From Streptomyces inhibens (lineage in GTDB: Bacteria; Actinomycetota; Actinomycetes; Streptomycetales; Streptomycetaceae), in assembly GCF_003389455.1 (NCBI RefSeq), contig NZ_QUAC01000077.1:1-64000 (forward strand): 64,000 nt of DNA, read 5' to 3'. Below, in pieces: positions 35,477 to 45,791 of this stretch (its first letter is position 1; every line of letters begins with the position of its first letter). The notes under the pieces were generated by a model. That model did no database searches. It worked only from the letters and a program-made list of their open reading frames with translations, and was not told the origin of the DNA. The translations under genes and the position numbers were made by a program.

Positions 35477-36277
35477 CTACGGAAGGAAGTACATCGGGTT
35501 CGGCAGCTTGAACGTCCGGTCGCCGGCGCCGCCGTTCAGATCGCTGTACTGGTCCCCGAAGTTGGCGACGATGTTGTAGCCGAGGGACTCGATGTGCTTG
35601 CGGGTGCCCGACTTGTACTCGACGGTCGTGCAGGTGGCACCGCAGGGCAGGTACGCCGGCGGGTGCTCCTTGTCCTTCAGGTAGACGTGCGTGCGGTCCA
35701 GCGGCACGCCGTAGCCGACGTTCTTGAGGTTGCGCACGCTCCAGTCGCGCTGCGCCTCCTTGCGGCCGGTGATGAAGAAGACCTCGGCGCCCTTGTCGTG
35801 CGCCCAGTTGACGAGCCGGTCCATGCCGAAGACCGGGTCCATGTCGGTGTTCGCGAGGTACTTGTCCTGGCTCTCCGGGGTGAAGTGGAAGCCCACCTGG
35901 AGCTCGTAGTTGTAGGTGAGCAGGGTGGTGTCGTCCATGTCGAGGACGATGGCGGGCCTGGCCTGCTTGCCGTCCTTGGAGTGCCGCGCGAGCGCCTTGG
36001 ACAGATAGGTGCGGGCCTTGGCCTCGATGCCGCGGACCTGGCGGGCGTAGTTGCTCTGCGGGGAGGCGTAGTGCTCTCCGTCGGCCGTCACCGTGTCGCC
36101 GTAGTACGCCTTGATCTTGTCCTGCACCTGAGTGAGGTTGGGGATCTCCTTGTCGGTGCGCGGCACGGAGTGTTCGGCGGTGGCCTGGCCGATGCCGAAC
36201 ACGGCGGTACCGGCGACGACGGCGGCGACCGTTGTGGCGCCGAGGCGGGCGCGGCGGGAGAGGGCGGGACGGGGCAT
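35477..36277 (-). CDS. secreted HAD-family acid phosphatase
   Basis: A 266-residue exported phosphatase of HAD subfamily IIIB. The N-terminus (SRRARLGATTVAAVVAGTAVFG) looks like a signal peptide with a twin-arginine flavour. The catalytic loop is VLDMDDTTLL (near residue 91), motif II is FFITGRKEA and motif III lies near NFGDQYSDL. It hydrolyses phosphomonoesters outside the cell. ATG 36277 is chosen because GAAGGAG lies seven bases upstream on its strand; two earlier in-frame codons have no such site. A CGATC pair (LPCGATC) may form a disulfide. Confidence 0.9.
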   Translation of the reverse strand: MPRPALSRRARLGATTVAAVVAGTAVFGIGQATAEHSVPRTDKEIPNLTQVQDKIKAYYGDTVTADGEHYASPQSNYARQVRGIEAKARTYLSKALARHSKDGKQARPAIVLDMDDTTLLTYNYELQVGFHFTPESQDKYLANTDMDPVFGMDRLVNWAHDKGAEVFFITGRKEAQRDWSVRNLKNVGYGVPLDRTHVYLKDKEHPPAYLPCGATCTTVEYKSGTRKHIESLGYNIVANFGDQYSDLNGGAGDRTFKLPNPMYFLP

Positions 36278-36422
36278 GCGCGGCTCCTTCAACTGGCATG
36301 AGTGTGGACTCAGGTAGGTCTAACAGAGCCTCATTTCTGTATCTACGCGCGCAGATTCAACGGTTGGTAAAGGCTCGGCGGGGCGGGCCCGTCGCGACCC
36401 TGTGCCGGTGCGGTCGCGGGTA

Positions 36423-36452
36423 TTGACGGCCGGGAAGCGCGCTCCGTAACCT
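36423..36452 (+). promoter_or_regulatory. promoter of the glucarate dehydratase gene
   Basis: TTGACG (36423-36428), an 18-base spacer and TAACCT (36447-36452) form one of the best sigma-HrdB-type promoters in the window. +1 is near 36459. Confidence 0.62.
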
Positions 36453-36463
36453 CCTTCTGCATT

Positions 36464-36480
36464 TGTAGACACCATCTACA
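36464..36480 (+). promoter_or_regulatory. operator TGTAGA-N5-TCTACA
   Basis: A perfect 6-5-6 inverted repeat just after the predicted +1. Its TGTA...TACA outline fits GntR/FadR-type repressors, which often control sugar-acid catabolism. No regulator gene is adjacent. Confidence 0.58.
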
Positions 36481-36555
36481 TATGAAAACAGCGGGACAGT
36501 GGCACACGCGCACAGGCGCAGGGAACCAGCGCCCTCGACCTCGTAGGAGCCCCGG

Positions 36556-37863
36556 ATGACCGACTCCAAGCACGGCCTCACCATCACCGAGGTCCGGCTC
36601 ACCCCGATCCTGGTGGCCGATCCGCCGCTGCTGAACACCCAGGGAGTACATCAGCCGTACACCCCCCGGCTGATCATCGAGCTGATCACCGAGGGCGGCG
36701 CCACCGGGCTCGGCGAGACCTACGGGGACACCAAGTACCTTGATCTGGCCCGCCCGTTGGCCGCTGCGCTGATCGGCCGGTCGGTCACGGATCTGAACGG
36801 GCTGCCCGCCCTCGCCGCCGAGGTGTGCGGTGACTCGCCGGCCGCGACCGGTGCCGACGCCGTGGACGTCGGGGGGCTGCGCGGCGTACAGACCGCCGAC
36901 AAGCTGCGCCTCTCCGTCCTCTCCGGTTTCGAGGTCGCCTGCCTCGACGCCTGGGGCCGGGCCACCGGACTGCCGGTTCATGCCCTTCTCGGCGGCAAGG
37001 TCCGCGACCGCGTGGAGTACAGCGCCTATCTCTTCTACCGGTGGGCCGAGCACCCGGGCGGCCGCGGCGAGCGCGACGACTGGGGCGCGGCGCTCGACCC
37101 GGCCGGCGTCGTCGCCCAGGCCCGCCGGTTCGCCGACACCTACGGCTTCACGTCCTTCAAGCTCAAGGGCGGGGTCTTCGAACCCGCGCAGGAGGTGGCG
37201 GCGGTCAAGGCGCTGGCCGCCGCGTTCCCCGGACAGCCGCTGCGGCTCGACCCGAACGGCGCCTGGACGGTGGCGACTTCGCTGACGGTTGCGGACCAGC
37301 TGCGAGGCGTCCTGGAATACCTGGAGGACCCGGCGAGCGGCACGGACCGGATGGCGGAGGTGGCCGCCGCCACACCGCTCCCGCTCGCCACCAATATGTG
37401 CGTCACGACCTTCGACGAGATCGCCGGGGCCTTCACCCGCGGCGCCGTCCAGGTCGTGCTCTGCGACCACCACTACTGGGGCGGGCTGCGCAACACCCGT
37501 GAACTCGCCGCCGTCTGCCGCACCTTCGGCGTCGGCCTGTCCATGCACTCCAACACCCATCTGGGCATCAGCCTCGCCGCGATGACCCAGGTTGCGGCGA
37601 CCGTGCCCCACCTCGACCACGCCTGCGACAGCCACTACCCCTGGCAGACCGAGGACGTCCTCACCGAGCGGCTCACCTTCCGCGACGGCGGGCTGGACGT
37701 CGGCGACGCCCCCGGCCTCGGCGTCGAACTCGACCACGAGCGGCTCGCCACGCTGCACCGCCGCTGGCTGGCCGACGACGGCAGCCACCGCGACCGCGAC
37801 GACGCCGCCGCCATGCGCCTCGCCGACCCGCACTGGACCGCCCCCACCGTTCCGCGCTGGTGA
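36556..37863 (+). CDS. gudD: glucarate dehydratase (enolase superfamily)
   Basis: Removes water from D-glucarate (or L-idarate) to give 5-keto-4-deoxyglucarate, using Mg. The 435-residue protein has the enolase barrel motif KLKGG with the paired lysines (near residue 201), metal ligands in LDPNGAW, YLEDPAS and NMCVTTFDE, and the catalytic His/Asp end region MHSNTHLGIS. LNTQGVHQPYTPRLIIEL at the N-terminus is typical of glucarate dehydratase. No downstream pathway genes are adjacent, so it is a single-gene unit under its own operator. Exact substrate is inferred. Confidence 0.9.
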   Translation: MTDSKHGLTITEVRLTPILVADPPLLNTQGVHQPYTPRLIIELITEGGATGLGETYGDTKYLDLARPLAAALIGRSVTDLNGLPALAAEVCGDSPAATGADAVDVGGLRGVQTADKLRLSVLSGFEVACLDAWGRATGLPVHALLGGKVRDRVEYSAYLFYRWAEHPGGRGERDDWGAALDPAGVVAQARRFADTYGFTSFKLKGGVFEPAQEVAAVKALAAAFPGQPLRLDPNGAWTVATSLTVADQLRGVLEYLEDPASGTDRMAEVAAATPLPLATNMCVTTFDEIAGAFTRGAVQVVLCDHHYWGGLRNTRELAAVCRTFGVGLSMHSNTHLGISLAAMTQVAATVPHLDHACDSHYPWQTEDVLTERLTFRDGGLDVGDAPGLGVELDHERLATLHRRWLADDGSHRDRDDAAAMRLADPHWTAPTVPRW

Positions 37864-38076
37864 CCCCGGGGCGGGCCCGCCCCCGAGGCCCTCGGCGTCG
37901 CGCTGATCCGCGGCGGCGGGCGCATCGAGCGGGCGCGCGGCCGGCGACCGGGCAGCGGAGATCATGGACCCGGCCTGGGTCCTGTGCGCGGTCGCCCCGC
38001 CCGCGTACGGTGAGGCACGGCTAGTGGCAGTGCGCCACAGTGGTCCCGTACGTGATCTTTGAAAGGGGCTGTTCCG

Positions 38077-39162
38077 ATGGCACAGGAAGTGCGCGGCGTC
38101 ATTGCGCCGGGGAAGAACGAACCGGTCCGGGTGGAGACCATCCTGGTGCCGGATCCGGGTCCCGGCGAGGCCGTGGTGAAGATCCAGGCGTGCGGGGTGT
38201 GCCACACCGATCTGCACTACAAGCAGGGCGGCATCAACGACGACTTCCCGTTCCTGCTCGGCCACGAGGCGGCCGGGGTGGTGGAGTCGGTCGGTGCCGG
38301 GGTCACGGAGGTGGCGCCGGGCGACTTCGTCGTCCTCAACTGGCGGGCGGTGTGCGGACAGTGCCGGGCATGTCTGCGCGGGCGTCCCCAGTACTGCTTC
38401 GATACGCACAACGCGCAGCAGAAGATGACGCTGAAGGACGGCACCGAGCTGAGCCCCGCGCTCGGCATCGGCGCCTTCGCCGACAAGACGCTGGTCGCCG
38501 CCGGTCAGTGCACCAAGGTCGACCCGGAGGTCTCGCCCGCGGTGGCGGGGCTGCTGGGCTGCGGGGTGATGGCGGGCATCGGCGCCGCCCTCAACACCGG
38601 CGGCGTCGGGCGGGGCGACTCGGTGGCCGTGATCGGCTGCGGCGGCGTCGGTGATGCGGCCGTGGTGGGTGCCCGGCTGGCCGGTGCGGCCAAGATCATC
38701 GCGGTGGACATCGACGACCGCAAGCTGGAGACCGCGCGCTCCATGGGCGCCACCCACACCCTCAACTCCCGCACCACCGACCCCGTCGAGGCGATCCGCG
38801 AGCTGACCGGCGGCTTCGGCGCGGATGTCGTCATCGACGCGGTCGGCCGCCCCGAGACGTACAAGCAGGCGTTCTACGCCCGCGACCTGGCCGGGACCGT
38901 CGTCCTGGTGGGCGTCCCCACCCCGGAGATGACCCTGGAACTTCCCCTGCTGGACGTCTTCGGCCGCGGCGGCGCCCTCAAGTCCTCCTGGTACGGCGAC
39001 TGTCTGCCCTCCCGCGACTTCCCGATGCTGATCGATCTCCACCAGCAGGGGCGCATCGACCTCGGCGCCTTCGTCACCGAGACCATCGGCATCGAGGACG
39101 TGGAGCAGGCCTTCGAGCGGATGCATGCGGGCGATGTCCTGCGTTCGGTGGTGACGTTCTGA
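38077..39162 (+). CDS. mscR: S-(hydroxymethyl)mycothiol dehydrogenase
   Basis: NAD- and mycothiol-dependent formaldehyde dehydrogenase, a zinc alcohol-dehydrogenase family member. The 361-residue protein has the catalytic zinc ligands in CGVCHTDLH and GHEAAGVVE, the structural zinc cluster [15 protein letters not shown], and the NAD loop [18 protein letters not shown]. Formaldehyde reacts with mycothiol, and the adduct is oxidised to S-formylmycothiol. ATG 38077 follows GAAAGGGG. Its stop overlaps the next ATG (TGATG), so the hydrolase is co-translated. Confidence 0.95.
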   Translation: MAQEVRGVIAPGKNEPVRVETILVPDPGPGEAVVKIQACGVCHTDLHYKQGGINDDFPFLLGHEAAGVVESVGAGVTEVAPGDFVVLNWRAVCGQCRACLRGRPQYCFDTHNAQQKMTLKDGTELSPALGIGAFADKTLVAAGQCTKVDPEVSPAVAGLLGCGVMAGIGAALNTGGVGRGDSVAVIGCGGVGDAAVVGARLAGAAKIIAVDIDDRKLETARSMGATHTLNSRTTDPVEAIRELTGGFGADVVIDAVGRPETYKQAFYARDLAGTVVLVGVPTPEMTLELPLLDVFGRGGALKSSWYGDCLPSRDFPMLIDLHQQGRIDLGAFVTETIGIEDVEQAFERMHAGDVLRSVVTF

Positions 39163-39791
39163 TGGCGGCCCGCATCGACCACCTGGTCACCTCCGGAACC
39201 TTCTCGCTCGACGGCGGCACCTGGGACGTCGACAACAACGTATGGATCGTCGGCGATGACGAAGAGGCGATCGTCATCGACGCCGCCCATGACGCCGACG
39301 CCATCCTCCAGGCCCTCGACGGCCGGACGCTGCGCGCGATCATCTGCACCCATGCCCACAACGACCACATCGACGCCGCCCCGGCGCTGGCCAACCGCAC
39401 CGGCGCCCGGATCCATCTGCACCCCGCAGACCTGCCGTTGTGGAAGCAGACCCACCCGGACACGGCGCCGGACGCGGAGTTGGCGGAGGGGCAGGTCCTG
39501 ACCATTGCCGGTACGGATCTGACCGTGCTGCACACCCCGGGCCATGCGCCCGGCGCAGTCTGCCTCTACGCCCCCGACCTGGGCACCGTCTTCACCGGCG
39601 ACACCCTCTTCCAGGGCGGCCCGGGTGCCACCGGCCGGTCCTTCTCGGACTTCCCGACGATCGTCGCCTCGATCCGGGACCGGCTGCTGACCCTGCCGCC
39701 GGAGACGGTGGTACGCACCGGACACGGCGATCCGACGACGATCGGGGAGGAGGCGCCGCACCTGGACGAGTGGCTCAAGCGCGGCCACTGA
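39162..39791 (+). CDS. MBL-fold hydrolase paired with mscR
   Basis: A 209-residue glyoxalase-II-like metallo-hydrolase with THAHNDHIDA, HTPGHAPGAVC, FTGDTLFQGG and the last His in RTGHGDPTT. The tight pairing with mscR, also common in other actinobacteria, suggests it hydrolyses S-formylmycothiol or another mycothiol thioester, completing formaldehyde oxidation to formate and regenerating mycothiol. Fold and pairing are seen; substrate is inferred. Confidence 0.88.
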   Translation: MAARIDHLVTSGTFSLDGGTWDVDNNVWIVGDDEEAIVIDAAHDADAILQALDGRTLRAIICTHAHNDHIDAAPALANRTGARIHLHPADLPLWKQTHPDTAPDAELAEGQVLTIAGTDLTVLHTPGHAPGAVCLYAPDLGTVFTGDTLFQGGPGATGRSFSDFPTIVASIRDRLLTLPPETVVRTGHGDPTTIGEEAPHLDEWLKRGH

Positions 39792-39800
39792 GCGGCAGCA

Positions 39801-39839
39801 ACCGGGCAGGGACGGGGGCCCGGCTCCCGCCGGCCCGGT
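39801..39839. terminator. convergent hairpin after the mycothiol pair
   Basis: ACCGGGC (39801-39807) pairs with GCCCGGT (39833-39839), with GC-rich inner pairing, between two convergent genes. Confidence 0.45.
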
Positions 39840-39840
39840 C

Positions 39841-41178
39841 TCACGCCTCGTCGGCCGCCCGCTCCAGAATGCGGGCGGCCACCGCGGGGGAGTCCACCAG
39901 CGGATGCAGCGCCAGCGCCCGCAGCGCGGCGCCCCGGTCCTTGAACGTCGCGGCCTCCACCGCCGCCCGCTCCACCGCTTTGACCTGCAACATCAGCCCC
40001 AACTGGTCCTCGCGCAGCGGCGCACACGGCAGCGGACGGGCGCCGTGCGCGCCCACCTCGCACACCGTCTCCACGATCGCGTCCGGCGCCAGCTGCGGCA
40101 CCGTCGTGCCGTTGCGGACGTTGAGGATCAGCCGGGTGCCGCTGTCGCCCACGATGGCGTGCATCAGGGCCAGCGCCACCCGGTCGTAGCCACCGCCCTC
40201 CAGGTCGTGGCTGTCGCGCTGCCAGCCGCCGCTGGCCTCCCGGCTGTGCGCCATATACGTCTGTTCGCGCTCCAGGCGGGTCCGCTCCCACAGCGCGTAC
40301 GCCGCGTCCGGGCCGCCGGCCGCCGCGGCCCGCTCGAAGAAGCCGCCCTGCTGCTGGTCGAGGAACTCGCCGCGGGTCTCGGGGGTGTCCCGTACGGAGT
40401 CGAGGGTTTCGCGGCGGAAGTAGTAGTAGTGCAGATACTCGTTCGGGAGCGCGCCCAGGATGCGCAGCCAGTCCGCGCCGAACAGCCGGCCCTCCTCGAA
40501 GGAGCCCAGCGCCGCGTCGTCGGCGAGCAGCCCCGGCAGCAGCTCGGTGCCCTCCAGCGTCAACGACCGCAGCCAGCCGAGGTGGTTGAGCCCCACGTAG
40601 TCGTAGCCGAGCCGGCCGTCCGCGAAGGCCGCCGGGTCCGCGCCGGCCGCCCGCGCCGCCCGGCGCACCAGCCCCACGGGTGAATCGCAGATCCCGATGA
40701 CACGGTCGCCGAGCACCTGGGACATCGCCTCGGTGACCATGCCCGCGGGGTTGGTGAAGTTGATGACCCAGGCGCCCGGGGCGAGCGCCGCGACCCGCTC
40801 GGCGATGTGCAGCGCCACCGGGATCGTCCGCAGGCCGTAGAGGACACCGCCCGCGCCGACCGTCTCCTGGCCGAGCACGCCCTCGGCGAGCGGGATCCGT
40901 TCGTCGCGGATCCGGCCGGCCGTACCGCCCACACGTATCGCCGAGAAGACGAAGTCGGCGCCGGCCAGCGCATCGTCCAGCCCCTTCGCGACCCGTACGG
41001 GCACCGGCGCCGGATGCCCCTGCGCCAGCCGCGTCAGCACATCGGCGATCACCGCCACCCGGCGCGGATCGGTGTCGTGCAGCACCACCTCGGAGACGGA
41101 GCCTGCCGGGTCGTCCAGCAGCGCGCGGTAGACCAGCGGCACCCGGAAACCGCCACCGCCGAGAATCGTGAGCCTCAT
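39841..41178 (-). CDS. glycoside hydrolase family 4 (6-phospho-beta-glucosidase type)
   Basis: A 445-residue NAD- and metal-dependent glycosidase of family GH4. The NAD loop is TILGGGGFRVP at the N-terminus; GICDSPVGL, NFTNPAGMVTEA and YVGLNHLGW carry the metal- and substrate-binding residues. The family cleaves phosphorylated or plain glycosides by a redox mechanism. It is divergent from a PfkB sugar kinase, which could supply or receive phosphorylated sugars. No PTS genes are seen, so whether the substrate is phosphorylated is open. Confidence 0.92.
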   Translation of the reverse strand: MRLTILGGGGFRVPLVYRALLDDPAGSVSEVVLHDTDPRRVAVIADVLTRLAQGHPAPVPVRVAKGLDDALAGADFVFSAIRVGGTAGRIRDERIPLAEGVLGQETVGAGGVLYGLRTIPVALHIAERVAALAPGAWVINFTNPAGMVTEAMSQVLGDRVIGICDSPVGLVRRAARAAGADPAAFADGRLGYDYVGLNHLGWLRSLTLEGTELLPGLLADDAALGSFEEGRLFGADWLRILGALPNEYLHYYYFRRETLDSVRDTPETRGEFLDQQQGGFFERAAAAGGPDAAYALWERTRLEREQTYMAHSREASGGWQRDSHDLEGGGYDRVALALMHAIVGDSGTRLILNVRNGTTVPQLAPDAIVETVCEVGAHGARPLPCAPLREDQLGLMLQVKAVERAAVEAATFKDRGAALRALALHPLVDSPAVAARILERAADEA

Positions 41179-41212
41179 GGGGCGGAACGTACCGCAGCAT
41201 CAGGCACACTGG

Positions 41213-41224
41213 CGGCACGTGCCG
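41213..41224. promoter_or_regulatory. palindrome CGGCACGTGCCG in the GH4/PfkB divergent promoter
   Basis: A perfect 12-base palindrome in the 66-base space between two divergent genes. A shared operator is likely. A minus-strand -10 for the GH4 gene (TACGTT, 41191-41186) lies on its left. Confidence 0.45.
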
Positions 41225-41244
41225 ATACGAGAGGGGCGAGCACG

Positions 41245-42390
41245 GTGAGCAGCCGACGCGATGTCCATCCGCCCGCGGGCCCGGCCGCAGTGCCACCGGC
41301 CCTGGATCCGCTCGCCGAGGTGCGCGCCGACGGCGATCCGCGCACCGATGTCTATCTCACCGGCACGGTCTTCCTGGACATCATCTTCACCGGCCTGGAT
41401 TCCGCGCCGGTCCGCGGCACCGAATCCTGGGCCCGCGGTATGGGCTCCAGCCCCGGCGGCGTCGCCAATATGGCCACCGCGCTGGCCCGGCTCGGGCTGC
41501 GCACCTCTCTTGCCGCGGCCTTCGGCGACGACATGTACGGCGAGTACTGCTGGGAGGCGCTGGAGCAGGGCGAGGGCATCGACCTGGCGCTGTCACGCAC
41601 CGTCCCCGGCTGGCACTCCCCGGTCACCGTCTCCATGGCGTACGAGGGCGAGCGCACGATGGTCTCGCACGGCCATGAGGCGCCGCCGCCCGATTTCGCT
41701 TTCGACGGCAAGCACGCCCCGGGCTGCCCGCCGCCGTCCCGCGCCTGCATCGCCTCGCTCGTACCGGGCCGGCGGGAGGGCTGGCTGGGCTGCGCGGCGA
41801 GCCGCGGCAGCCGCATCTTCGCGGATGTCGGCTGGGACGACAGCGGCCGCTGGGACCCCGCCGACCTCGCCGATCTCGAACACTGCGAGGCGTTCCTGCC
41901 CAACGCCGAGGAGGCGATGCGCTACACCCGCACGGACTGCCCGCGCGCCGCCGCCCACAAGCTCGCCGACCTGGTGCCGCTCGCGGTCGTCACGTTGGGC
42001 GCGGAGGGGGCTTATGCGGTGGACGGGCGCAGTGGCGAGAGCGCCGAGGTGCCGGCCATCGCCGTGGAGGCGCTGGACCCGACCGGCGCCGGCGATGTCT
42101 TCGTCGCCGGATTCGTCACCGGCACGCTGGCCGACTGGCCGCTCGCCGACCGGCTGGCCTTCGCGGGGCTGAGCGCCGCGCTGTCCGTGCAGGAATTCGG
42201 CGGTTCGCTGTCCGCGCCGGGGTGGGCGGAGATCGCCGCCTGGTGGCAGCAGGTAAGGGCGTACGAAGCGGGTGCCCCGGGCGTGCTGCGCCGGCAGTAC
42301 GCCTTCCTGGACCAGGTGCTGCCGGCGGCCTACCGGCCCGCCCCGCTGGCCCGCGCGGTCCCCACGATCGGCTTCCGGCGCCCGGCCTGA
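41245..42390 (+). CDS. PfkB family carbohydrate kinase
   Basis: A 381-residue ribokinase-type kinase. PfkB signature 1 lies in GSSPGGVANMATALARLG (near residue 75), and signature 2, with the catalytic Asp, in DPTGAGDVFVAGFV (near residue 275). It phosphorylates a sugar or nucleoside; the substrate is not deducible. It is longer than ribokinase, with an N-terminal extension of about 30 residues and a C-terminal tail. GTG 41245 follows GAGGGGCGAG; an open frame extends upstream through the divergent promoter and is not credible. Confidence 0.9.
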   Translation: MSSRRDVHPPAGPAAVPPALDPLAEVRADGDPRTDVYLTGTVFLDIIFTGLDSAPVRGTESWARGMGSSPGGVANMATALARLGLRTSLAAAFGDDMYGEYCWEALEQGEGIDLALSRTVPGWHSPVTVSMAYEGERTMVSHGHEAPPPDFAFDGKHAPGCPPPSRACIASLVPGRREGWLGCAASRGSRIFADVGWDDSGRWDPADLADLEHCEAFLPNAEEAMRYTRTDCPRAAAHKLADLVPLAVVTLGAEGAYAVDGRSGESAEVPAIAVEALDPTGAGDVFVAGFVTGTLADWPLADRLAFAGLSAALSVQEFGGSLSAPGWAEIAAWWQQVRAYEAGAPGVLRRQYAFLDQVLPAAYRPAPLARAVPTIGFRRPA

Positions 42391-42451
42391 GCTGCACCGG
42401 CACGGTCCCGCTGCGGCCGGCTGCCCCGCCCCCGCGGAAAAGCCCTCGGGC

Positions 42452-42474
42452 TTGTCAGTGCCCCGTCGTACTCT
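42452..42474 (+). promoter_or_regulatory. RecA-NDp (PafBC-type) promoter of phoH
   Basis: TTGTCAGTG (42452-42460), an 8-base spacer and TACTCT (42469-42474) form a complete match to TTGTCRGTG-N8-TANNNT. +1 is near 42481. Confidence 0.68.
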
Positions 42475-42552
42475 TGTATCCCAAGGAGTCGAGTGCTGCC
42501 GGCACCTCTGATGAGCAAAGGATGGGGGTTGAGCAGGCCACCGAGCCGCCCT

Positions 42553-43557
<1,005 letters not shown>

Positions 43558-43654
43558 GTCCCGCCGGCCGTGAGGTCACGGCCGGCCGGGCGCACGGCCG
43601 GCAGGCGCCACCCACCCATCGAGCAAGCACCGAGAAGCGAGAAGCAACGCCCTC

Positions 43655-44152
43655 ATGTCCATCGACGTCAACAACGAGTCCGGCACGGACATCGACGAGC
43701 AGGCAATCCTGGACGTCGCCCGCTACGCCGTGGCCCGGATGCGTATCCACCCGCTCTCCGAGCTGTCCGTCATCGTCGTGGACGCCGAGGCCATGGAGCA
43801 GCTCCACATCCAGTGGATGGACCTGCCCGGACCGACCGATGTCATGTCCTTCCCGATGGACGAGCTGCGTCCGCCGGCCAAGGACGACGAGGAGCCCCCG
43901 CAGGGGCTCCTCGGTGACATCGTGCTGTGCCCGGAGGTCGCCAAGAAGCAGGGCGAGGAGGCCCCGACCGGGCACAGCATGGACGAGGAGCTCCAGCTGC
44001 TGACCGTTCACGGTGTGCTGCACCTCCTCGGCTATGACCACGAGGAGCCGGACGAGAAGGCCGAGATGTTCGGTCTGCAGGCGGCGATCATCGACGGCTG
44101 GCGCGCCGAGCGGGGCCTGACCGGCCCGTCACCGGCCCCCACCGTCACCTGA
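43655..44152 (+). CDS. ybeY: endoribonuclease YbeY (rRNA maturation factor)
   Basis: A metal-dependent RNase needed for 16S rRNA 3' maturation and ribosome quality control. The 165-residue protein has the zinc site [11 protein letters not shown] (near residue 119), the family arginine region and [11 protein letters not shown] Glu/Pro-rich insert of about 20 residues before the active site is typical of actinobacteria. It lies 97 bases after phoH and 14 bases before the CBS-domain gene, probably one operon. Confidence 0.97.
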   Translation: MSIDVNNESGTDIDEQAILDVARYAVARMRIHPLSELSVIVVDAEAMEQLHIQWMDLPGPTDVMSFPMDELRPPAKDDEEPPQGLLGDIVLCPEVAKKQGEEAPTGHSMDEELQLLTVHGVLHLLGYDHEEPDEKAEMFGLQAAIIDGWRAERGLTGPSPAPTVT

Positions 44153-44166
44153 CGGGCGGCGCCGCC

Positions 44167-45510
44167 ATGACCACCCAGCTGATCGCGGTCGCGGTCCTGC
44201 TCGTCGTGATCGCCTGGCTCGCCGCCTGTGCGGAGGCCGGTCTGGCCCGTACGACCAGCTTCCGCGCCGAGGAAGCCGTCCGGTCCGGCCGCCGCGGCAG
44301 CGCCAAGCTCGCCGCGGTCGCCGCCGACCCCACCCGCTATCTCAACGTGGCGCTGCTGGTGCGGGTGGGCTGCGAGATGGCCGCGGGCGTCCTGGTCACC
44401 TACGCCTGTCTGCGCTCGTTCGATAAGACCTGGCAGGCGCTGACCGTCGCCACCGCCGTGATGGTGCTGGTCTCCTATGTCGCCGTCGGCGTCTCGCCGC
44501 GGACGATCGGCCGCCAGCATCCGCTGAACACCGCCACCGCGGCCGCCTATGTGCTGCTGCCGCTGGCCCGCATCATGGGCCCCATTCCCCAGCTGCTGAT
44601 CCTCATCGGCAACGCCCTCACCCCCGGCAAGGGCTTCCGCAAGGGCCCGTTCGCCTCCGAGGCCGAACTGCGCTCGCTGGTCGACCTCGCGGAGAAGGAG
44701 TCGCTGATCGAGGACGAGGAGCGCCGGATGGTGCACTCCGTCTTCCAGCTCGGCGACACCCTCGTCCGTGAGGTGATGGTGCCGCGTACGGACCTGGTCG
44801 CCGTCGAGCGCTTCAAGACCATCCGTCAGGCGCTGACCCTCGCACTGCGCTCCGGCTTCTCCCGTATCCCGGTGACCGGTGAGAACGAGGACGACATCGT
44901 CGGCATCGTCTACCTCAAGGACCTGGCGCGGAAGGTTCACATCAACCGCGACGCCGAGAACGAGCTGGTCTCCACGGCCATGCGCCCCGCCGTCTTCGTC
45001 CCCGACACCAAGAACGCCGGTGATCTGCTGCGCGAAATGCAGCAGGACCGCAATCATGTCGCGGTGGTCATCGACGAATACGGCGGCACGGCCGGCATTG
45101 TCACCATCGAGGACATCCTTGAGGAGATCGTCGGCGAGATCACCGACGAATACGACCGCGAACTCCCGCCCGTCGAGGATCTCGGCGACGGCCGCTATCG
45201 CGTCACCGCCCGGCTGGACATCGGTGACCTGGGCGAGCTGTACGGCCTGACCGAGCTGGACGACGAGGACGTGGAGACGGTCGGCGGACTGCTCGCCAAG
45301 CTCCTCGGCCGGGTCCCGATCGCCGGTGCCACCGCCGAGGTCGACCTCTCCGACGACGCTTCCGACCCGGATCTGAAGGCGCTGCGGCTGACCGCCGAAT
45401 CGCCGGCCGGCCGCCGCAACAAGATCGTGACGGTGCTGTGCGAGCCGGTGCGGACAACGAGCGCGGGCGAGTCCGAGGAGCCGTCGACGGGCGGCCGCTC
45501 CGCCGGCTGA
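44167..45510 (+). CDS. CNNM/CorC-type membrane protein with CBS domains
   Basis: A 447-residue protein (YbeX/HlyC-CorC type) linked to Mg or Co export or homeostasis. The N-terminal CNNM domain has three to four membrane segments (residues about 3-25, 60-80, 90-110, 125-145). A CBS pair follows ([58 protein letters not shown]) and then a C-terminal CorC_HlyC domain. It is the third gene of the phoH-ybeY unit. A GGTTGCCCCGG hairpin ends the unit. Confidence 0.92.
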   Translation: MTTQLIAVAVLLVVIAWLAACAEAGLARTTSFRAEEAVRSGRRGSAKLAAVAADPTRYLNVALLVRVGCEMAAGVLVTYACLRSFDKTWQALTVATAVMVLVSYVAVGVSPRTIGRQHPLNTATAAAYVLLPLARIMGPIPQLLILIGNALTPGKGFRKGPFASEAELRSLVDLAEKESLIEDEERRMVHSVFQLGDTLVREVMVPRTDLVAVERFKTIRQALTLALRSGFSRIPVTGENEDDIVGIVYLKDLARKVHINRDAENELVSTAMRPAVFVPDTKNAGDLLREMQQDRNHVAVVIDEYGGTAGIVTIEDILEEIVGEITDEYDRELPPVEDLGDGRYRVTARLDIGDLGELYGLTELDDEDVETVGGLLAKLLGRVPIAGATAEVDLSDDASDPDLKALRLTAESPAGRRNKIVTVLCEPVRTTSAGESEEPSTGGRSAG

Positions 45511-45731
45511 ACTCCCAAAGGAATTCCCCGGGTAATTCCCCGGTAGTTCCGCACGGAATCGGGAATATTTCTCGCTGTCGTGTTGTGTGCGCAGCTACTT
45601 ATCTCCAGTGCAGCAGAAATGTTCTGCAAGCCATTTCCGGTGGAACTGGATTCTGTGGTGCGCGCCGTGGAAGGATCTTCAGGTGGTTTCCGAAAGGCGA
45701 CTGCCATGCGTGAGAGAAATCTTGCGGCGCA
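45511..45731. other. lower-GC intergenic stretch, no gene recognised
   Basis: About 220 bases, clearly poorer in GC than the neighbours (AT-rich runs around 45560-45700). Frames here have no family similarity I can see. It may be an untranslated tail or a relic. Confidence 0.4.
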
Positions 45732-45763
45732 GGTTGCCCCGGCCACGGGGGACCGGGGCAACC
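45732..45763. terminator. bidirectional terminator between corC-like and MFS genes
   Basis: GGTTGCCCCGG and CCGGGGCAACC form a perfect 11-bp stem between convergent genes. Confidence 0.75.
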
Positions 45764-45791
45764 ACCCACGCTCTTCCTCCGCCGTGGCAGC

